Origin: an uncultured Oxalobacter sp.
Lineage (GTDB): Bacteria > Pseudomonadota > Gammaproteobacteria > Burkholderiales > Burkholderiaceae_D
Assembly: GCA_934401755.1 (NCBI GenBank)
Contig: CAKRSU010000002.1
Location: 1 to 64,000, forward strand
Direction: 5' to 3'
DNA: 64,000 nt
Program-made: the position numbers and the translations under genes
Part shown: piece by piece, positions 1 through 8,971 of the stretch
Layout: each line of letters opens with the position of its first letter
Numbering within the stretch: position 1 is the stretch's first letter
The notes under the pieces: generated by a model
What the model was told of the DNA's origin: nothing
Databases searched by the model: none
The model's input: the letters and a program-made list of their open reading frames with translations, nothing else

Positions 1-83
1 TCTTGAAGGAGTGTGAATTTCGGTTTAACTTTGGTTCACCATCGGAACAGTTAAAAATATTGCGAAAATGGTGTGGTATTTAA
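1..83 (+). pseudogene. C-terminal end of an IS1595-like transposase (cut by window edge)
   Basis: An open frame enters from the left edge and stops at 81-83. Its last residues include LKECEFRFN and LKILRKWCGI. The KECE-RFN block followed by QLKIL-W is the usual C-terminus of ISXO2-like (IS1595/IS1016 group) transposases. Only about 26 codons are visible, so the element could be intact to the left. Family assignment is from memory of the motif. Confidence 0.5.
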
Positions 84-164
84 GACTTATCTAATACAGC
101 CCCAATTCTTTTCATATTGAAATGAGAGGCAACGCAAAATACTTATGTGTAGGAAGATACTACT

Positions 165-203
165 TATTCCGAATTTATGCGCATTTGCATTTTTTTCGGA
201 ATA
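165..203. repeat. 9-bp inverted repeat beyond the transposase end
   Basis: TATTCCGAA at 165-173 is matched by TTCGGAATA at 195-203, with a 21-nt spacer that itself contains ATGCGCAT. It lies between the transposase remnant and the macrodomain gene. It may be a terminator-like hairpin or part of the element's right end. No T-run follows, so neither reading is firm. Confidence 0.4.
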
Positions 204-289
204 GATGACGCACGTGGAAATAAAGGCGATATTTAATCAGATAATCTAAAAAAACAACGATAAAGATAGAACGATAAATTGAAAGAAAA

Positions 290-805
290 ATGAGAATGCC
301 TTTACAAATTATTTGCAATGATATTACAAAAATGAAAGTTGACGCGATTGTCAATGCAGCTAATACCTCCCTTTTGGGAGGAGGTGGTGTTGATGGATGT
401 ATTCATCGGGCAGCAGGACCAGAACTTTTAAAAGAGTGCAAGACTCTTCATGGATGTGCAGTTGGTCATGCAAAATTAACCCAAGGATATCAATTATCCT
501 GTCGATATGTGATTCATACTGTTGGTCCACGCTGGCGTGGTGGTAAGTATCAGGAAGCAGAACTTTTAGCTTCTTGTTATCGATCTTCATTAGAACTTGC
601 AAAAGATTATCATTGCCAATCGTTAGCTTTTCCCCTTATATCTTCTGGGATTTATAGTTATCCTAAAGATCAGGCATTAAAAATTGCGGTTGATGTGATT
701 CGTACATTTTTATTGGAAAATGAAATGACCGTTTATATTGTTCTTTTTGACCAAGAAAACTATCAACTGAGTTGTGAACTTTTTTCTGATAAAAAGGATA
801 TTTAA
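290..805 (+). CDS. Macrodomain protein (YmdB/MacroD type)
   Basis: Predicted cytoplasmic single-domain macro protein of 171 aa. Proteins of this type bind ADP-ribose and often hydrolyse O-acetyl-ADP-ribose or remove mono-ADP-ribose from proteins. The N-terminus carries the family hallmarks [20 protein letters not shown] (residues about 17-36) and [10 protein letters not shown]. The second ligand loop is visible as [12 protein letters not shown] near residues 114-125. The Asn-Ala-Ala-Asn and Gly-Gly-Gly-Gly-Val-Asp residues used for catalysis in MacroD-type enzymes are intact. A start at ATG 296 is equally possible, since there is no strong ribosome site. It stands alone, followed by a hairpin at 813-840. 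The family is clear, but the substrate is not known here. Confidence 0.88.
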   Translation: MRMPLQIICNDITKMKVDAIVNAANTSLLGGGGVDGCIHRAAGPELLKECKTLHGCAVGHAKLTQGYQLSCRYVIHTVGPRWRGGKYQEAELLASCYRSSLELAKDYHCQSLAFPLISSGIYSYPKDQALKIAVDVIRTFLLENEMTVYIVLFDQENYQLSCELFSDKKDI

Positions 806-812
806 ATGAGAT

Positions 813-840
813 GCTCGGTATATTTTTTAACATACCGAGC
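813..840. terminator. Hairpin between macrodomain gene and porin
   Basis: A perfect 9-bp stem, GCTCGGTAT at 813-821 against ATACCGAGC at 832-840, with a 10-nt A/T loop. It lies just after the macrodomain stop codon. No T-run follows on either strand, so it would be a weak or factor-assisted terminator at best. Confidence 0.4.
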
Positions 841-905
841 AAAGTAAACGAATGGGTATAATTAGAGATTTCTGCCTTTTAGGCGAAAAAACATCATAAA
901 GATGA

Positions 906-1985
906 TTAAAATTTATAAGTCATCCCTAACTGGATCCCTGTCATCGAATCTTGTTCTGCGCCATTTGTATTATAGATTTTGCCCACTTCTTTTTTTGAAT
1001 TGTCGATATAAGTAACGTGTCCGTAAAGCGAGGTTCGTTTAGAGAGCGAATAGACATATCCTACAGAATATTTATTGGCATATCCATCATAATCGCCATC
1101 ACTTTTTAGTATGCCGCGACTATAGGCTAGTTTATAAGTATGAGGTCCATTATCATAATTAACGGCAGCAATCACACTACGTTGTTTTAAGGCATGATCA
1201 TCGTGAATTAGTCGATTAACAGCAGCTTGTTTAATCGTTGAAGCGTGATACCCTGTTGAGAAAGTAAATCCTTCATAGCGGTAGAGTGCGCCAATATTCC
1301 AGCTCCATGATTTATCAGAATCTTGAACGCGTTCATAGTCAGCAATCAGCAAAAGACCACCGTTTTCGTAAGTTGCGCCCAGTGCAAACCCATCATTCCC
1401 ATAAGCATGATAATCGATTGCATTGCCATCGGGAGTGTCTGTTTTATGCGTATCCTTGCCAACCGAATAACTACCAGAAAAGGTAAATCCGCGCCATTTA
1501 GGGCTGTCATAGCGAATAGAATTCGATATTTGACCAGAATAGGTAATATCAAAGGCGCCAGTAGATGCTGCAATACCATCATAGACAAAAGGGTCGACTT
1601 GATAGAAATTATCAATACTAATACTACTTGTTCGTCCTAGTAAAAGCGTTCCTATTTCTGCATTTTTTAAACCAACATTGGCAGCCCCTTGCCAATCAAC
1701 GCCAGGATTTCCATGCAGTTTATCGATAGCATTGTTTCCGGAACAACGAGTTCCATCTGGGTTTAATCGATGTTCAAGATTAAAAACAGCTTGCGTGCCA
1801 TTTCCAAGATCTTCACTACCTTTAAATCGAATCAGATCATCGTGGTTTCGCCACATACGAGTATCAGAGCCAGTTTCTTTAATAATGCTATTATCAAACT
1901 GTCCATTAATGGTGACATTAGGTTGTGCAAAAGCCGTCTCAACGAGAATACCGGCGATGAGGGAAGTTAGGAATAATTTCTTCAT
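906..1985 (-). CDS. Gram-negative porin (betaproteobacterial/neisserial type)
   Basis: Outer-membrane general diffusion porin of 359 aa from the chosen start. ATG 1985 is preferred because it begins a clean signal peptide, MKKLFLTSLIAGILVETAFA, followed by a mature N-terminus rich in beta-strand pattern (VTINGQFDNS). In-frame upstream starts (TTG 2018, ATG 2015) would add a polar stretch before the signal peptide. The family block RLNPDGT and the terminal GMTYKF, with a C-terminal phenylalanine as recognised by the BAM complex, support the call. Length fits trimeric porins of Neisseria and Bordetella. It is monocistronic and convergent with the macrodomain gene. Pore selectivity cannot be read from the sequence. 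Confidence 0.9.
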   Translation of the reverse strand: MKKLFLTSLIAGILVETAFAQPNVTINGQFDNSIIKETGSDTRMWRNHDDLIRFKGSEDLGNGTQAVFNLEHRLNPDGTRCSGNNAIDKLHGNPGVDWQGAANVGLKNAEIGTLLLGRTSSISIDNFYQVDPFVYDGIAASTGAFDITYSGQISNSIRYDSPKWRGFTFSGSYSVGKDTHKTDTPDGNAIDYHAYGNDGFALGATYENGGLLLIADYERVQDSDKSWSWNIGALYRYEGFTFSTGYHASTIKQAAVNRLIHDDHALKQRSVIAAVNYDNGPHTYKLAYSRGILKSDGDYDGYANKYSVGYVYSLSKRTSLYGHVTYIDNSKKEVGKIYNTNGAEQDSMTGIQLGMTYKF

Positions 1986-2018
1986 ATGATGTTTATTGGG
2001 ATTTTTGTTAATCATCAA

Positions 2019-2283
2019 TCATTTTTGAAATTGGCCTAATATTAACAATAGATGACGATTATAATCTTTATGGTTTTTCTAAAAGTAAAAGATTGATGAA
2101 ATGGGGTAGAAAAATAGTTCAAGTCCTTTTTTAAAAATGATTAATAATCTATTGTTTTTATTAGGAAAATAAAATTAATCAATTAAAGTGCTGCATAACT
2201 TTACAAAAAATACCCATACTGCTCGTATTGGTTTTTCTAAAGTAGGATGAGATTTTAGAGAAAATTAGAGGGAATGAAAAGTG
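2019..2283. other. Intergenic region upstream of the porin
   Basis: About 265 bp of A+T-rich sequence between the porin start and the copA terminator hairpin. It must hold the porin promoter on the minus strand. I see no convincing -35/-10 pair, no RNA gene and no protein frame of note. Confidence 0.4.
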
Positions 2284-2318
2284 CTGCACAGCAAAGAAAA
2301 GAGAGGAATGCTGTGCAG
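2284..2318 (-). terminator. Terminator hairpin after copA
   Basis: CTGCACAGCA at 2284-2293 pairs perfectly with TGCTGTGCAG at 2309-2318, ten bases beyond the copA stop. Read on the minus strand the stem is followed by CACTTTTC, a short T-run. The 15-nt loop is pyrimidine-rich on the minus strand. Confidence 0.6.
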
Positions 2319-2327
2319 TTAAATCAA

Positions 2328-2537
2328 TTATTGAATGGCTTTAACTTCAAAACCCGCTTGAGTAATCGCGGTTTTAAGCATTACATCAGTGACTGCCTCA
2401 GAAGCTTCAAGAACCGCTTTTTTATTCTCAAGACTCACTTCAACATGAGTGACGCCAGGGATATTTGATAGGGCTTTTTCGACAGAAGCACGGCAGTGAT
2501 TACAATTCATACCTTCAATTTGGATATTTTTTTGCAT
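2328..2537 (-). CDS. CopZ-like copper chaperone from an internal in-frame start
   Basis: Inside the 3' end of copA, ATG 2537 is preceded by AAAGGAAA (2544-2552 on the minus strand), with AAGGA 8 nt from the ATG. This is a textbook initiation site. Translation from it gives a 69-aa protein with one HMA fold, Cys-x-x-Cys in GMNCNHC, and the length of free-standing CopZ chaperones. It is in the same frame as copA, so the cell could make both a fused CopA and free CopZ. The sequence shows the site. Whether it is used is inference. The alternative is that copA and copZ were separate genes whose intervening stop was lost. Confidence 0.55.
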   Translation of the reverse strand: MQKNIQIEGMNCNHCRASVEKALSNIPGVTHVEVSLENKKAVLEASEAVTDVMLKTAITQAGFEVKAIQ

Positions 2538-4904
2538 AGTCAGTTTCCTTTCAATAGATGTTATAGCAATTGTCGGATCATTGGGGGAGATATCATGTTT
2601 TAGCGCAGGGAATCGATTAACGGACTTAAAAAAGCGCAAACGCAATGCATTTAAGACAACTGAGACGGAACTAAAGCTCATTGCAGCAGCAGCAATCATA
2701 GGATTTAATGTCATGCCATTAAAAGCATAAAGAATGCCTGCTGCAATAGGAATTCCAATAATATTATAAAAAAATGCCCAAAAGAGATTCTGTTTGATGG
2801 TATTCATAACCGATCGACTTAAATGAATGGCCGAGACGACATCGGTTAAATCATTTTTCATGAGCACAACATCAGCCGATTCAATGGCAATATCGGTGCC
2901 GGTTCCAATGGCAATCCCAACATCTGCGCGAGCTAAGGCTGGGGCATCGTTAATCCCATCACCAACCATCGCCGTACGATGACCTTGTTGGATAAATTGC
3001 CGTATTTCTTTTTCTTTATCTTGAGGAAGTATTTCCGCTTTAAAAGAGGAAATGCCTGTTTGCCGTTGTACGGTTTGGGCGGTTTTACGATTGTCTCCCG
3101 TTAACATCGTCACATTAAGTCTCATCGATTGGAGTAAATGAATGGCACTAGGGGTTGATGGTTTGATTTTGTCGGCAACCGCAAATAGAGCAAGAAGTGT
3201 TTTTTCACCAATGAAATATAGGACTGTTTTTCCATTCTCAGCCAATTGATTAGCCGTTTCTGGGTAGATTGATGATGGGTTTTTAATGTCTAAATAAGAT
3301 AATAACCGAGCATTTCCTATTGCATAGCAGCGATTCTCTATTTTGCCTAAAATACCGGTGCCTGGGATTTGTTTAAAATCACTCACTTTGTTTAAAGATA
3401 GTCCCTGTTTTAAAGCCCCATTAATAATCGCCTTACCAAGGGGATGTTCCGAATAATTTTCTAATGATGCAGCTTTTTGCAACCATTCATTTGTGTGGGT
3501 GACATCATGAGTGATGATATCGGTTAGAACAGGCTTTCCTTCTGTCATGGTGCCTGTTTTATCCAAAACAACGGTATCAACAGTGCCCAATTGCTCAATA
3601 GCACGGGCTGATTTAAAAAGAATCCCATTAGCAGCCCCTTGTCCTGTTCCGACCATAATGGCAGTCGGTGTTGCTAAGCCTAATGAACAAGGGCAAGAAA
3701 TGACTAAAACAGAAATACCAATAGAAAGCGCGAAAGGGATAGAATATCCCAATAAAAGCCAGATAGCTGTGGCAGCCAGTGCAATGGCAATGACAATTGG
3801 GACAAAAATGCCGCTGACCGTATCTGCGAGTCGAGATATAGGGGCTTTTGATGAGGTGGCTTCATCAATTAAGCGAATAATTTGAGCAAGTACGGTATCT
3901 TTTCCAACGTGTGTGACGCGCATCAAAAAATGCCCTGAAAGATTGATACACGCCCCTGATACGGTATTGCCCATTTGTTTTTCAACAGGAATACTTTCTC
4001 CTGTTAAAGGCGATTCATCAATTGATCCCCAACCTTCTATAATAATGCCATCGGTAGGGATTCGCTCTCCAGCACGGATAATTAAGATGTCATTTTTTTG
4101 AACGTTTTCAATAGGAATAATGGTTTCTGTCCCATTTTCAAAACGAGTAGCGGTTTTGGGTGATAAATCCAGTAATTTTGAAATAGCTTCGGATGTTTTG
4201 CCTTTTGCTTTCGCTTCTAAAAAGCGTCCCATTGTAATCAATGTCAAAATCATAGCAGCCGATTCAAGATACAAATTTTCTGCTGCGCTATGGGCCGTTT
4301 TAATATCGCCATGTCCTATCGTATAAGCCATTACATAAATGGAACAGATACCTGATAGATAGGCAGCCCCTGATCCCATCGCAATGAGAGAGTCCATATT
4401 CGGTGATAGGGCAATTAATGTTTTGAAACCATTGAGAAAATAGTTGATATTCATCGAAATGACAAAAGTGGCTAGCGTTAATTGAACGAGAGCCGATACC
4501 AACATATTTTCTGTCCCCATTAAGTAAGCGGGTAAAGGAAGACCTGCCATATGTCCCATATTAATATAGAACAAAGGAAACATACCCAGGGCGGAAAAAA
4601 TGAGGCGCCATTTGATTTTTTCAATTTCTGTTTTAGAAGTTGATGGCGTTTGAGAAGATTGGGACGTATTGGCTTCTTGAATGTCCGATTTTAGGGCCGC
4701 GCCGTAACCAATTTGATTGACGGCTTGGATAATGGCATTAACATGAATTTCTTGTTCATTAAATGTGACCGTCATGCTGTTTTTGAGCAAATTGACATTG
4801 ACGGATTGAATACCTTTTAAAGCCGATACGGTTTTATCGATGCGACTTGAACAGGCAGCACAAGACATCCCGGTTATATCGAATTGTTCTTTTTTCATAA
4901 CCAT
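2328..4904 (-). CDS. copA: Copper-exporting P1B-type ATPase with C-terminal CopZ-like domain
   Basis: Inner-membrane Cu(I) exporter, 858 aa from ATG 4904. A TTG at 4907 and an ATG at 4898 are alternative starts. Domains in order: N-terminal HMA with GMSCAAC (about residues 13-19), membrane helices, actuator LTGES (about 301), the ion channel motif CPC (405-407), phosphorylation motif DKTGT with Asp449, the SEHP motif, and GDGINDAP (about 649). The ATPase proper ends near residue 760. A linker of about 30 residues then leads into a complete second HMA (791-859) with GMNCNHC. A C-terminal HMA is unusual for CopA, which normally carries them at the N-terminus. The HMA is exactly CopZ-sized and has its own start signals. 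The gene is divergent from an HxlR regulator, which may control it. Confidence 0.93.
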   Translation of the reverse strand: MVMKKEQFDITGMSCAACSSRIDKTVSALKGIQSVNVNLLKNSMTVTFNEQEIHVNAIIQAVNQIGYGAALKSDIQEANTSQSSQTPSTSKTEIEKIKWRLIFSALGMFPLFYINMGHMAGLPLPAYLMGTENMLVSALVQLTLATFVISMNINYFLNGFKTLIALSPNMDSLIAMGSGAAYLSGICSIYVMAYTIGHGDIKTAHSAAENLYLESAAMILTLITMGRFLEAKAKGKTSEAISKLLDLSPKTATRFENGTETIIPIENVQKNDILIIRAGERIPTDGIIIEGWGSIDESPLTGESIPVEKQMGNTVSGACINLSGHFLMRVTHVGKDTVLAQIIRLIDEATSSKAPISRLADTVSGIFVPIVIAIALAATAIWLLLGYSIPFALSIGISVLVISCPCSLGLATPTAIMVGTGQGAANGILFKSARAIEQLGTVDTVVLDKTGTMTEGKPVLTDIITHDVTHTNEWLQKAASLENYSEHPLGKAIINGALKQGLSLNKVSDFKQIPGTGILGKIENRCYAIGNARLLSYLDIKNPSSIYPETANQLAENGKTVLYFIGEKTLLALFAVADKIKPSTPSAIHLLQSMRLNVTMLTGDNRKTAQTVQRQTGISSFKAEILPQDKEKEIRQFIQQGHRTAMVGDGINDAPALARADVGIAIGTGTDIAIESADVVLMKNDLTDVVSAIHLSRSVMNTIKQNLFWAFFYNIIGIPIAAGILYAFNGMTLNPMIAAAAMSFSSVSVVLNALRLRFFKSVNRFPALKHDISPNDPTIAITSIERKLTMQKNIQIEGMNCNHCRASVEKALSNIPGVTHVEVSLENKKAVLEASEAVTDVMLKTAITQAGFEVKAIQ

Positions 4905-4980
4905 CAAAATAAAGGGCTAATCAGATACGAATTTTTATTTGTTTGTTATTGTAGAGAACAATATATTTTTAGCAAGAATG

Positions 4981-5000
4981 TACTATTTTGATATATAGTA
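4981..5000. promoter_or_regulatory. Inverted repeat in the copA/HxlR divergent promoter region
   Basis: TACTAT at 4981-4986 and ATAGTA at 4995-5000 form a short dyad about 40 bp before the HxlR-family start and about 80 bp before copA. TACT...AGTA dyads resemble the operators I recall for HxlR-type repressors such as YodB. A role as the regulator's operator is inferred from position. Confidence 0.4.
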
Positions 5001-5037
5001 TCCTAAAAGATAGTTTATTTCTTTAAGGTAAATTGTT

Positions 5038-5463
5038 ATGGCTAACATAAAAATAGATAAGCCTTGTTGTCTATCTAAAAAAGTCTTTTGTCCTGTAGAA
5101 ACAACGATCAGTTTGATTGGCGGAAAATATAAGCCATTAATTCTCTGGAAACTCGCCGATGGCAAGTTACGGTTTTCTCAACTTCAAAAAGAAGTGAGTA
5201 CAGCTACGCCTAAAATGCTCACACAACAATTACGAGAATTAGAACAAGTTGGATTAATCGCTCGTAAGGTATTTCCGGTGGTTCCTCCTAAAGTCGAATA
5301 TTCTTTGACTGAATTAGGATGGAGTATTCATCCTGTTCTTGAAGCGATGTATCACTGGGGAGCGAGTTATCTTAAAAGAAAAGGACATTATGTCAATTGT
5401 AATATGCATCCGCCACAAGGATCTTTGAAGGGCGAAGTTTGTGGTTGCAATCAGGATGCATAG
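5038..5463 (+). CDS. HxlR-family winged-helix regulator, cysteine-rich
   Basis: DNA-binding regulator of 141 aa. The HxlR core is clear: IGGKYKPLILWKL, LRFSQLQKEV, PKMLTQQLRELEQVGLI and the wing segment VEYSLTELG. It carries cysteines in clusters at both ends, Cys10/Cys11/Cys18 and Cys121/Cys135/Cys137, beyond the single redox cysteine common in the family. The start at 5038 has AAGGT upstream. It faces copA across about 130 bp holding a dyad, so control of copA is plausible. Copper exporters are usually governed by CueR, CsoR or CopY, which makes an HxlR partner unusual. It could instead sense quinones or thiol stress. Effector unknown. Confidence 0.85.
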   Translation: MANIKIDKPCCLSKKVFCPVETTISLIGGKYKPLILWKLADGKLRFSQLQKEVSTATPKMLTQQLRELEQVGLIARKVFPVVPPKVEYSLTELGWSIHPVLEAMYHWGASYLKRKGHYVNCNMHPPQGSLKGEVCGCNQDA

Positions 5464-5518
5464 ATTCTTTATTAGAATTTAATTCGTTAATGGGTAAATA
5501 AGCGCTGAAAGCATAAAT

Positions 5519-7540
5519 ATGACAGAACAGCATGCGGGTGAATCGCAAGAATTGGACTCTCCATTCGTTGATAGGGATGAGACTCATTGTAACGATGAAT
5601 TAGATCGGCTAATGGGGGATCAAGGTTCCTTTTCACAATCTGTTAAGGGATATAAGATGCGTCCGATGCAACTTGAAATGGCAAAATCAGTTGCAAAAGC
5701 AATTACTGGAGGTGAAACATTTCTTGCGGAAGCTGGAACAGGGACTGGAAAAACCTATGCTTATTTGATTCCTGCATTATTATGGGGTGGAAAAGTCATT
5801 ATCTCAACGGGGACAAAGAATTTACAAGATCAACTTTACTTTAAAGATATTCAAACGGTTCGAAAAGTATTACAAGTGCCCGTAACGATAGCCTTACTTA
5901 AAGGACGCAGTAATTATTTATGTCGCTATCGTCTTGAAAAAGCTAAGATAGAAAATCTTTTGAGGACTAAACGAGATATTGGCTATCTCAATAAGATTGT
6001 TAAATTTAATCAAAAAAGTGAGACGGGAGATCGTGCTGATTTAGGGGGCGTTCCTGAAAATGCTGCGATCTGGGAATATGTGACATCAACCCGGGAAAAT
6101 TGTTTGGGATCAGAGTGCCCCTATCTTAATGAATGTTTTGTGATGAAGGCAAGAAAAGAAGCCTTAAAGGCTGATGTGGTTGTGGTCAATCACCATCTTT
6201 TTTTTGCTGATTTAGCATTAAAGGATTCAGGGGTTAATGAACTGCTCCCAACAGCTAATACCGTTATTTTTGATGAAGCTCATCAACTCCCTGATGTGGC
6301 AACCGTTTTTTTTGGGCAATTCATTTCAACACGTCAATTACATGAACTATGCCGCGATACGCAGGTTGAAGGATTGTCTCATGCTAGAGACGGGGCAGAT
6401 TGGGTTTTGTTAGTGGCTGCAATTGATAAAGCAACTAAAGATTTACGTTTGCAGCTACCTGAAAAAGCAGGACGTTTTGCCATTCATCAAATTCAAAATA
6501 ATGAAATCTTTTTAAAAGGGGTTGAGACACTCATTCAAACATTAGATGATATGCTAGATGCCCTCCAGTCGCAGTCAGTTCGTTCAGAATTACTTCAAAA
6601 ATGTTTTGAGCGATCACAAAAAATGAGTGAATTGGCTCATTGCTGGCTATCTTTAGCCAAAGGAGAAACCAAAACAGACGATATTTTATGGGTAGAAACC
6701 TTTGGGCAAACGTTTCAATTGCATCTAACCCCCTTATCAATTGCTCATATTTTTGGTAAGCAGGTTAAGTCGGGAAAACGCGCTTGGATCTTTACTTCAG
6801 CGACATTAGCGATAAAACAAGATTTCTCGTATTTTAGTACTCGAATGGGATTAGATGATGCACATTCTGCGATGTGGCCAAGTCCTTTTTCTTATACGGA
6901 TCATGCATTGCTTTATGTGCCCAAAATAATGCCTCTCCCCCAATCGCCTTCTTATAATGATGCCGTTTTTAAGGCAGCATTACCCTTAATTGAATCATGT
7001 GCTGGTGGCGTATTTATTCTGTGTACAACGATTCGTGCGGTTGATGAGATTTCCGCTAAGTTGAAGGCATGGGTTAAAGAGCGTCATTTAGAGATCCCTT
7101 TATTCATACAAGGAACAGCTGGGCGGCATGATTTATTAGAAAAATTTCGTCAATCAGGCAATGGTATTTTGGTTGGTAGCCAGAGTTTTTGGGAAGGTGT
7201 TGATGTTAAAGGAAAAGCACTTTCTTTGGTTATTGTGGATAAATTACCGTTTGCCCCACCAAATGATCCAGTATTAGCCGCTCGTTTAAATTTATTAGAG
7301 CGAAATGGGGGAAATGGCTTTAGGGATTATCAGATTCCAGAAGCGATTATTAGTTTAAAACAAGGCGTGGGACGGTTAATTCGAGATGAAGATGATTTAG
7401 GTGTTTTGATGATTTGTGATACGCGTTTAGTTGATAAGCCTTATGGCGGTAAAATTTGGCGTAGTCTGCCGCCTTTTGCCCGTACACGAGATGAAAGTGT
7501 TGCTTGTGCGTTTTTAAAAGAAAAAATTACGGTGCTTTAG
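5519..7540 (+). CDS. dinG: DinG/YoaA-family ATP-dependent DNA helicase
   Basis: XPD-like superfamily 2 helicase of 673 aa that unwinds DNA 5' to 3' in repair and in resolving collisions or D-loops. Walker A is EAGTGTGKT (residues 71-79). Four cysteines at 135, 195, 200 and 206 fit the 4Fe-4S cluster of this family. The Walker B box is VIFDEAHQL. C-terminal motifs include GSQSFWEGVDVKG, LPFAPPNDP and QGVGRLIRD. Whether it is orthologous to E. coli DinG or YoaA cannot be settled by eye. The gene begins 55 bp after the HxlR gene and is convergent with the MATE exporter, with only 14 bp between the stops. Confidence 0.88.
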   Translation: MTEQHAGESQELDSPFVDRDETHCNDELDRLMGDQGSFSQSVKGYKMRPMQLEMAKSVAKAITGGETFLAEAGTGTGKTYAYLIPALLWGGKVIISTGTKNLQDQLYFKDIQTVRKVLQVPVTIALLKGRSNYLCRYRLEKAKIENLLRTKRDIGYLNKIVKFNQKSETGDRADLGGVPENAAIWEYVTSTRENCLGSECPYLNECFVMKARKEALKADVVVVNHHLFFADLALKDSGVNELLPTANTVIFDEAHQLPDVATVFFGQFISTRQLHELCRDTQVEGLSHARDGADWVLLVAAIDKATKDLRLQLPEKAGRFAIHQIQNNEIFLKGVETLIQTLDDMLDALQSQSVRSELLQKCFERSQKMSELAHCWLSLAKGETKTDDILWVETFGQTFQLHLTPLSIAHIFGKQVKSGKRAWIFTSATLAIKQDFSYFSTRMGLDDAHSAMWPSPFSYTDHALLYVPKIMPLPQSPSYNDAVFKAALPLIESCAGGVFILCTTIRAVDEISAKLKAWVKERHLEIPLFIQGTAGRHDLLEKFRQSGNGILVGSQSFWEGVDVKGKALSLVIVDKLPFAPPNDPVLAARLNLLERNGGNGFRDYQIPEAIISLKQGVGRLIRDEDDLGVLMICDTRLVDKPYGGKIWRSLPPFARTRDESVACAFLKEKITVL

Positions 7541-7554
7541 AATCGAAATCATCA

Positions 7555-8922
7555 TCAAAGATGGGGCCTAGTTTTGAGTAAAAATCGGATAAAAAACATT
7601 AAACCTGCACTGGTTAAGCCAAAAGGAAAAGCCATCCAAATACCGATAAGTTCCCAATTTAAGACAATACCCAAATAGTAACTTAAAGGAAGGGAAATCA
7701 CAAAATAAGCAATAAAAGAAAAGGGCATTAAAATTTTGACATCTAAAATACCTCTTAAAGCATTTGCAAATGTAATTTGAAGGCAGTCTCCAAATTGGTA
7801 GATGACCATTGGCAGAAAAAGTCCCGATAACATGAGTAAAACCGTTTGGTTATCTGAGAAAAATAGACCAACTTGCATTCGAAATTGCCAAAATAACACC
7901 ATTAAAATGAATGCAATTGTCAAAATAAGATGAAATCCGCTAAAAGCGGTGCGTCGCGCTTTCGCAATATTTTGAGTGCCCATAAAATAACTAACTCTAA
8001 CGGAGGTTGCCGCACCCATGCCGTAATAGATCATAAAGAAAGTCGTGCTAATCGTGAGCATAATTTGGTGGGCTGCTAATGCTTCTGTTCCTATCCAACC
8101 TACCATCACGGCAGATAGGCAAAATGCGGCAGTTTCCATTGCCATTTGTAAGGCTAAAGGCCATCCTAAGCGATTAAGCGTTTTAAAGTCTTTGGCGTTA
8201 ATGGAAGACTTTAAAAAACTTCGAAGATACATTTTGTATTTAGGATGCATGAGAAAAATTATGCCATATAAAACGAGCATCATGATGCGAGATAGCAATG
8301 TCGCAAGTCCTGCTCCGAATAGCCCCATTTCTGGAAAAGACCAATGACCATAAATGAATAACCAGTTCCCTAAAATATTGAAGGCATTGCCAAATATCAA
8401 TAACCACATTGACGTTTTGGTATCACTAATGCCATCTGAAAATTGTCGGAATGCATTAAAAAGGAGTAAAGGAATTAAAGAAGCTAAAAGTGTTAAATAA
8501 TAAGGTTTAATGAGTGGAATGAGCTGTTGGGGTTGATTAAGTGCTTCAATATTCCAATAGACAAGGGTCATAATGGCAGTTAGGAGCAGGGCAACCGTAA
8601 AATTAACCACTAATGCATTTTTAAGCAAACGACCAATTGCTTGCGTTTTTCTTTGACTAAAAGCAGAACTAATTAAAGGGGTTAAACCATAAGCAAACCC
8701 CGTACTGCCAATAATGACAAGATTAAAAAGATTATTCGTAAACCCTGCTGCACCTAATGCTTGTGTACTATATCGGCCAATCATAAGGGTATCGGCAAAA
8801 CCTAAAATAATCATGCCGATTTGTCCAATAATAATAGGGATTCCTAATTTAATCAGTGACTTATAGTGATCGATGTAGGATGAGAAAATTGTCATTAGGG
8901 CCAAAAAGTATTCAATAAACAC
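7555..8922 (-). CDS. MATE-family multidrug efflux transporter
   Basis: Inner-membrane antiporter, 455 aa from GTG 8922, or 446 aa from ATG 8895. The ATG start begins just before the first helix and may be the true one. About 12 membrane helices are visible. Family features include GQIGMIILGFADTLMIGRYS near the N-terminus and the repeat-related LAAHQIMLTISTTFFMIYYG in the second half, consistent with two six-helix bundles of NorM/DinF type. Substrates cannot be predicted. It is divergent from a small unknown gene. Confidence 0.88.
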   Translation of the reverse strand: MFIEYFLALMTIFSSYIDHYKSLIKLGIPIIIGQIGMIILGFADTLMIGRYSTQALGAAGFTNNLFNLVIIGSTGFAYGLTPLISSAFSQRKTQAIGRLLKNALVVNFTVALLLTAIMTLVYWNIEALNQPQQLIPLIKPYYLTLLASLIPLLLFNAFRQFSDGISDTKTSMWLLIFGNAFNILGNWLFIYGHWSFPEMGLFGAGLATLLSRIMMLVLYGIIFLMHPKYKMYLRSFLKSSINAKDFKTLNRLGWPLALQMAMETAAFCLSAVMVGWIGTEALAAHQIMLTISTTFFMIYYGMGAATSVRVSYFMGTQNIAKARRTAFSGFHLILTIAFILMVLFWQFRMQVGLFFSDNQTVLLMLSGLFLPMVIYQFGDCLQITFANALRGILDVKILMPFSFIAYFVISLPLSYYLGIVLNWELIGIWMAFPFGLTSAGLMFFIRFLLKTRPHL

Positions 8923-8971
8923 GAAAAACGTGAGATTATAAGCAGGCAGAATCGGTCTATCAAGACACGTT

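Noticed and set aside
2274-2468. Plus-strand frame opposite the end of copA
   Set aside because: It is antisense to the CopZ domain, contains the terminator hairpin and lacks start signals.
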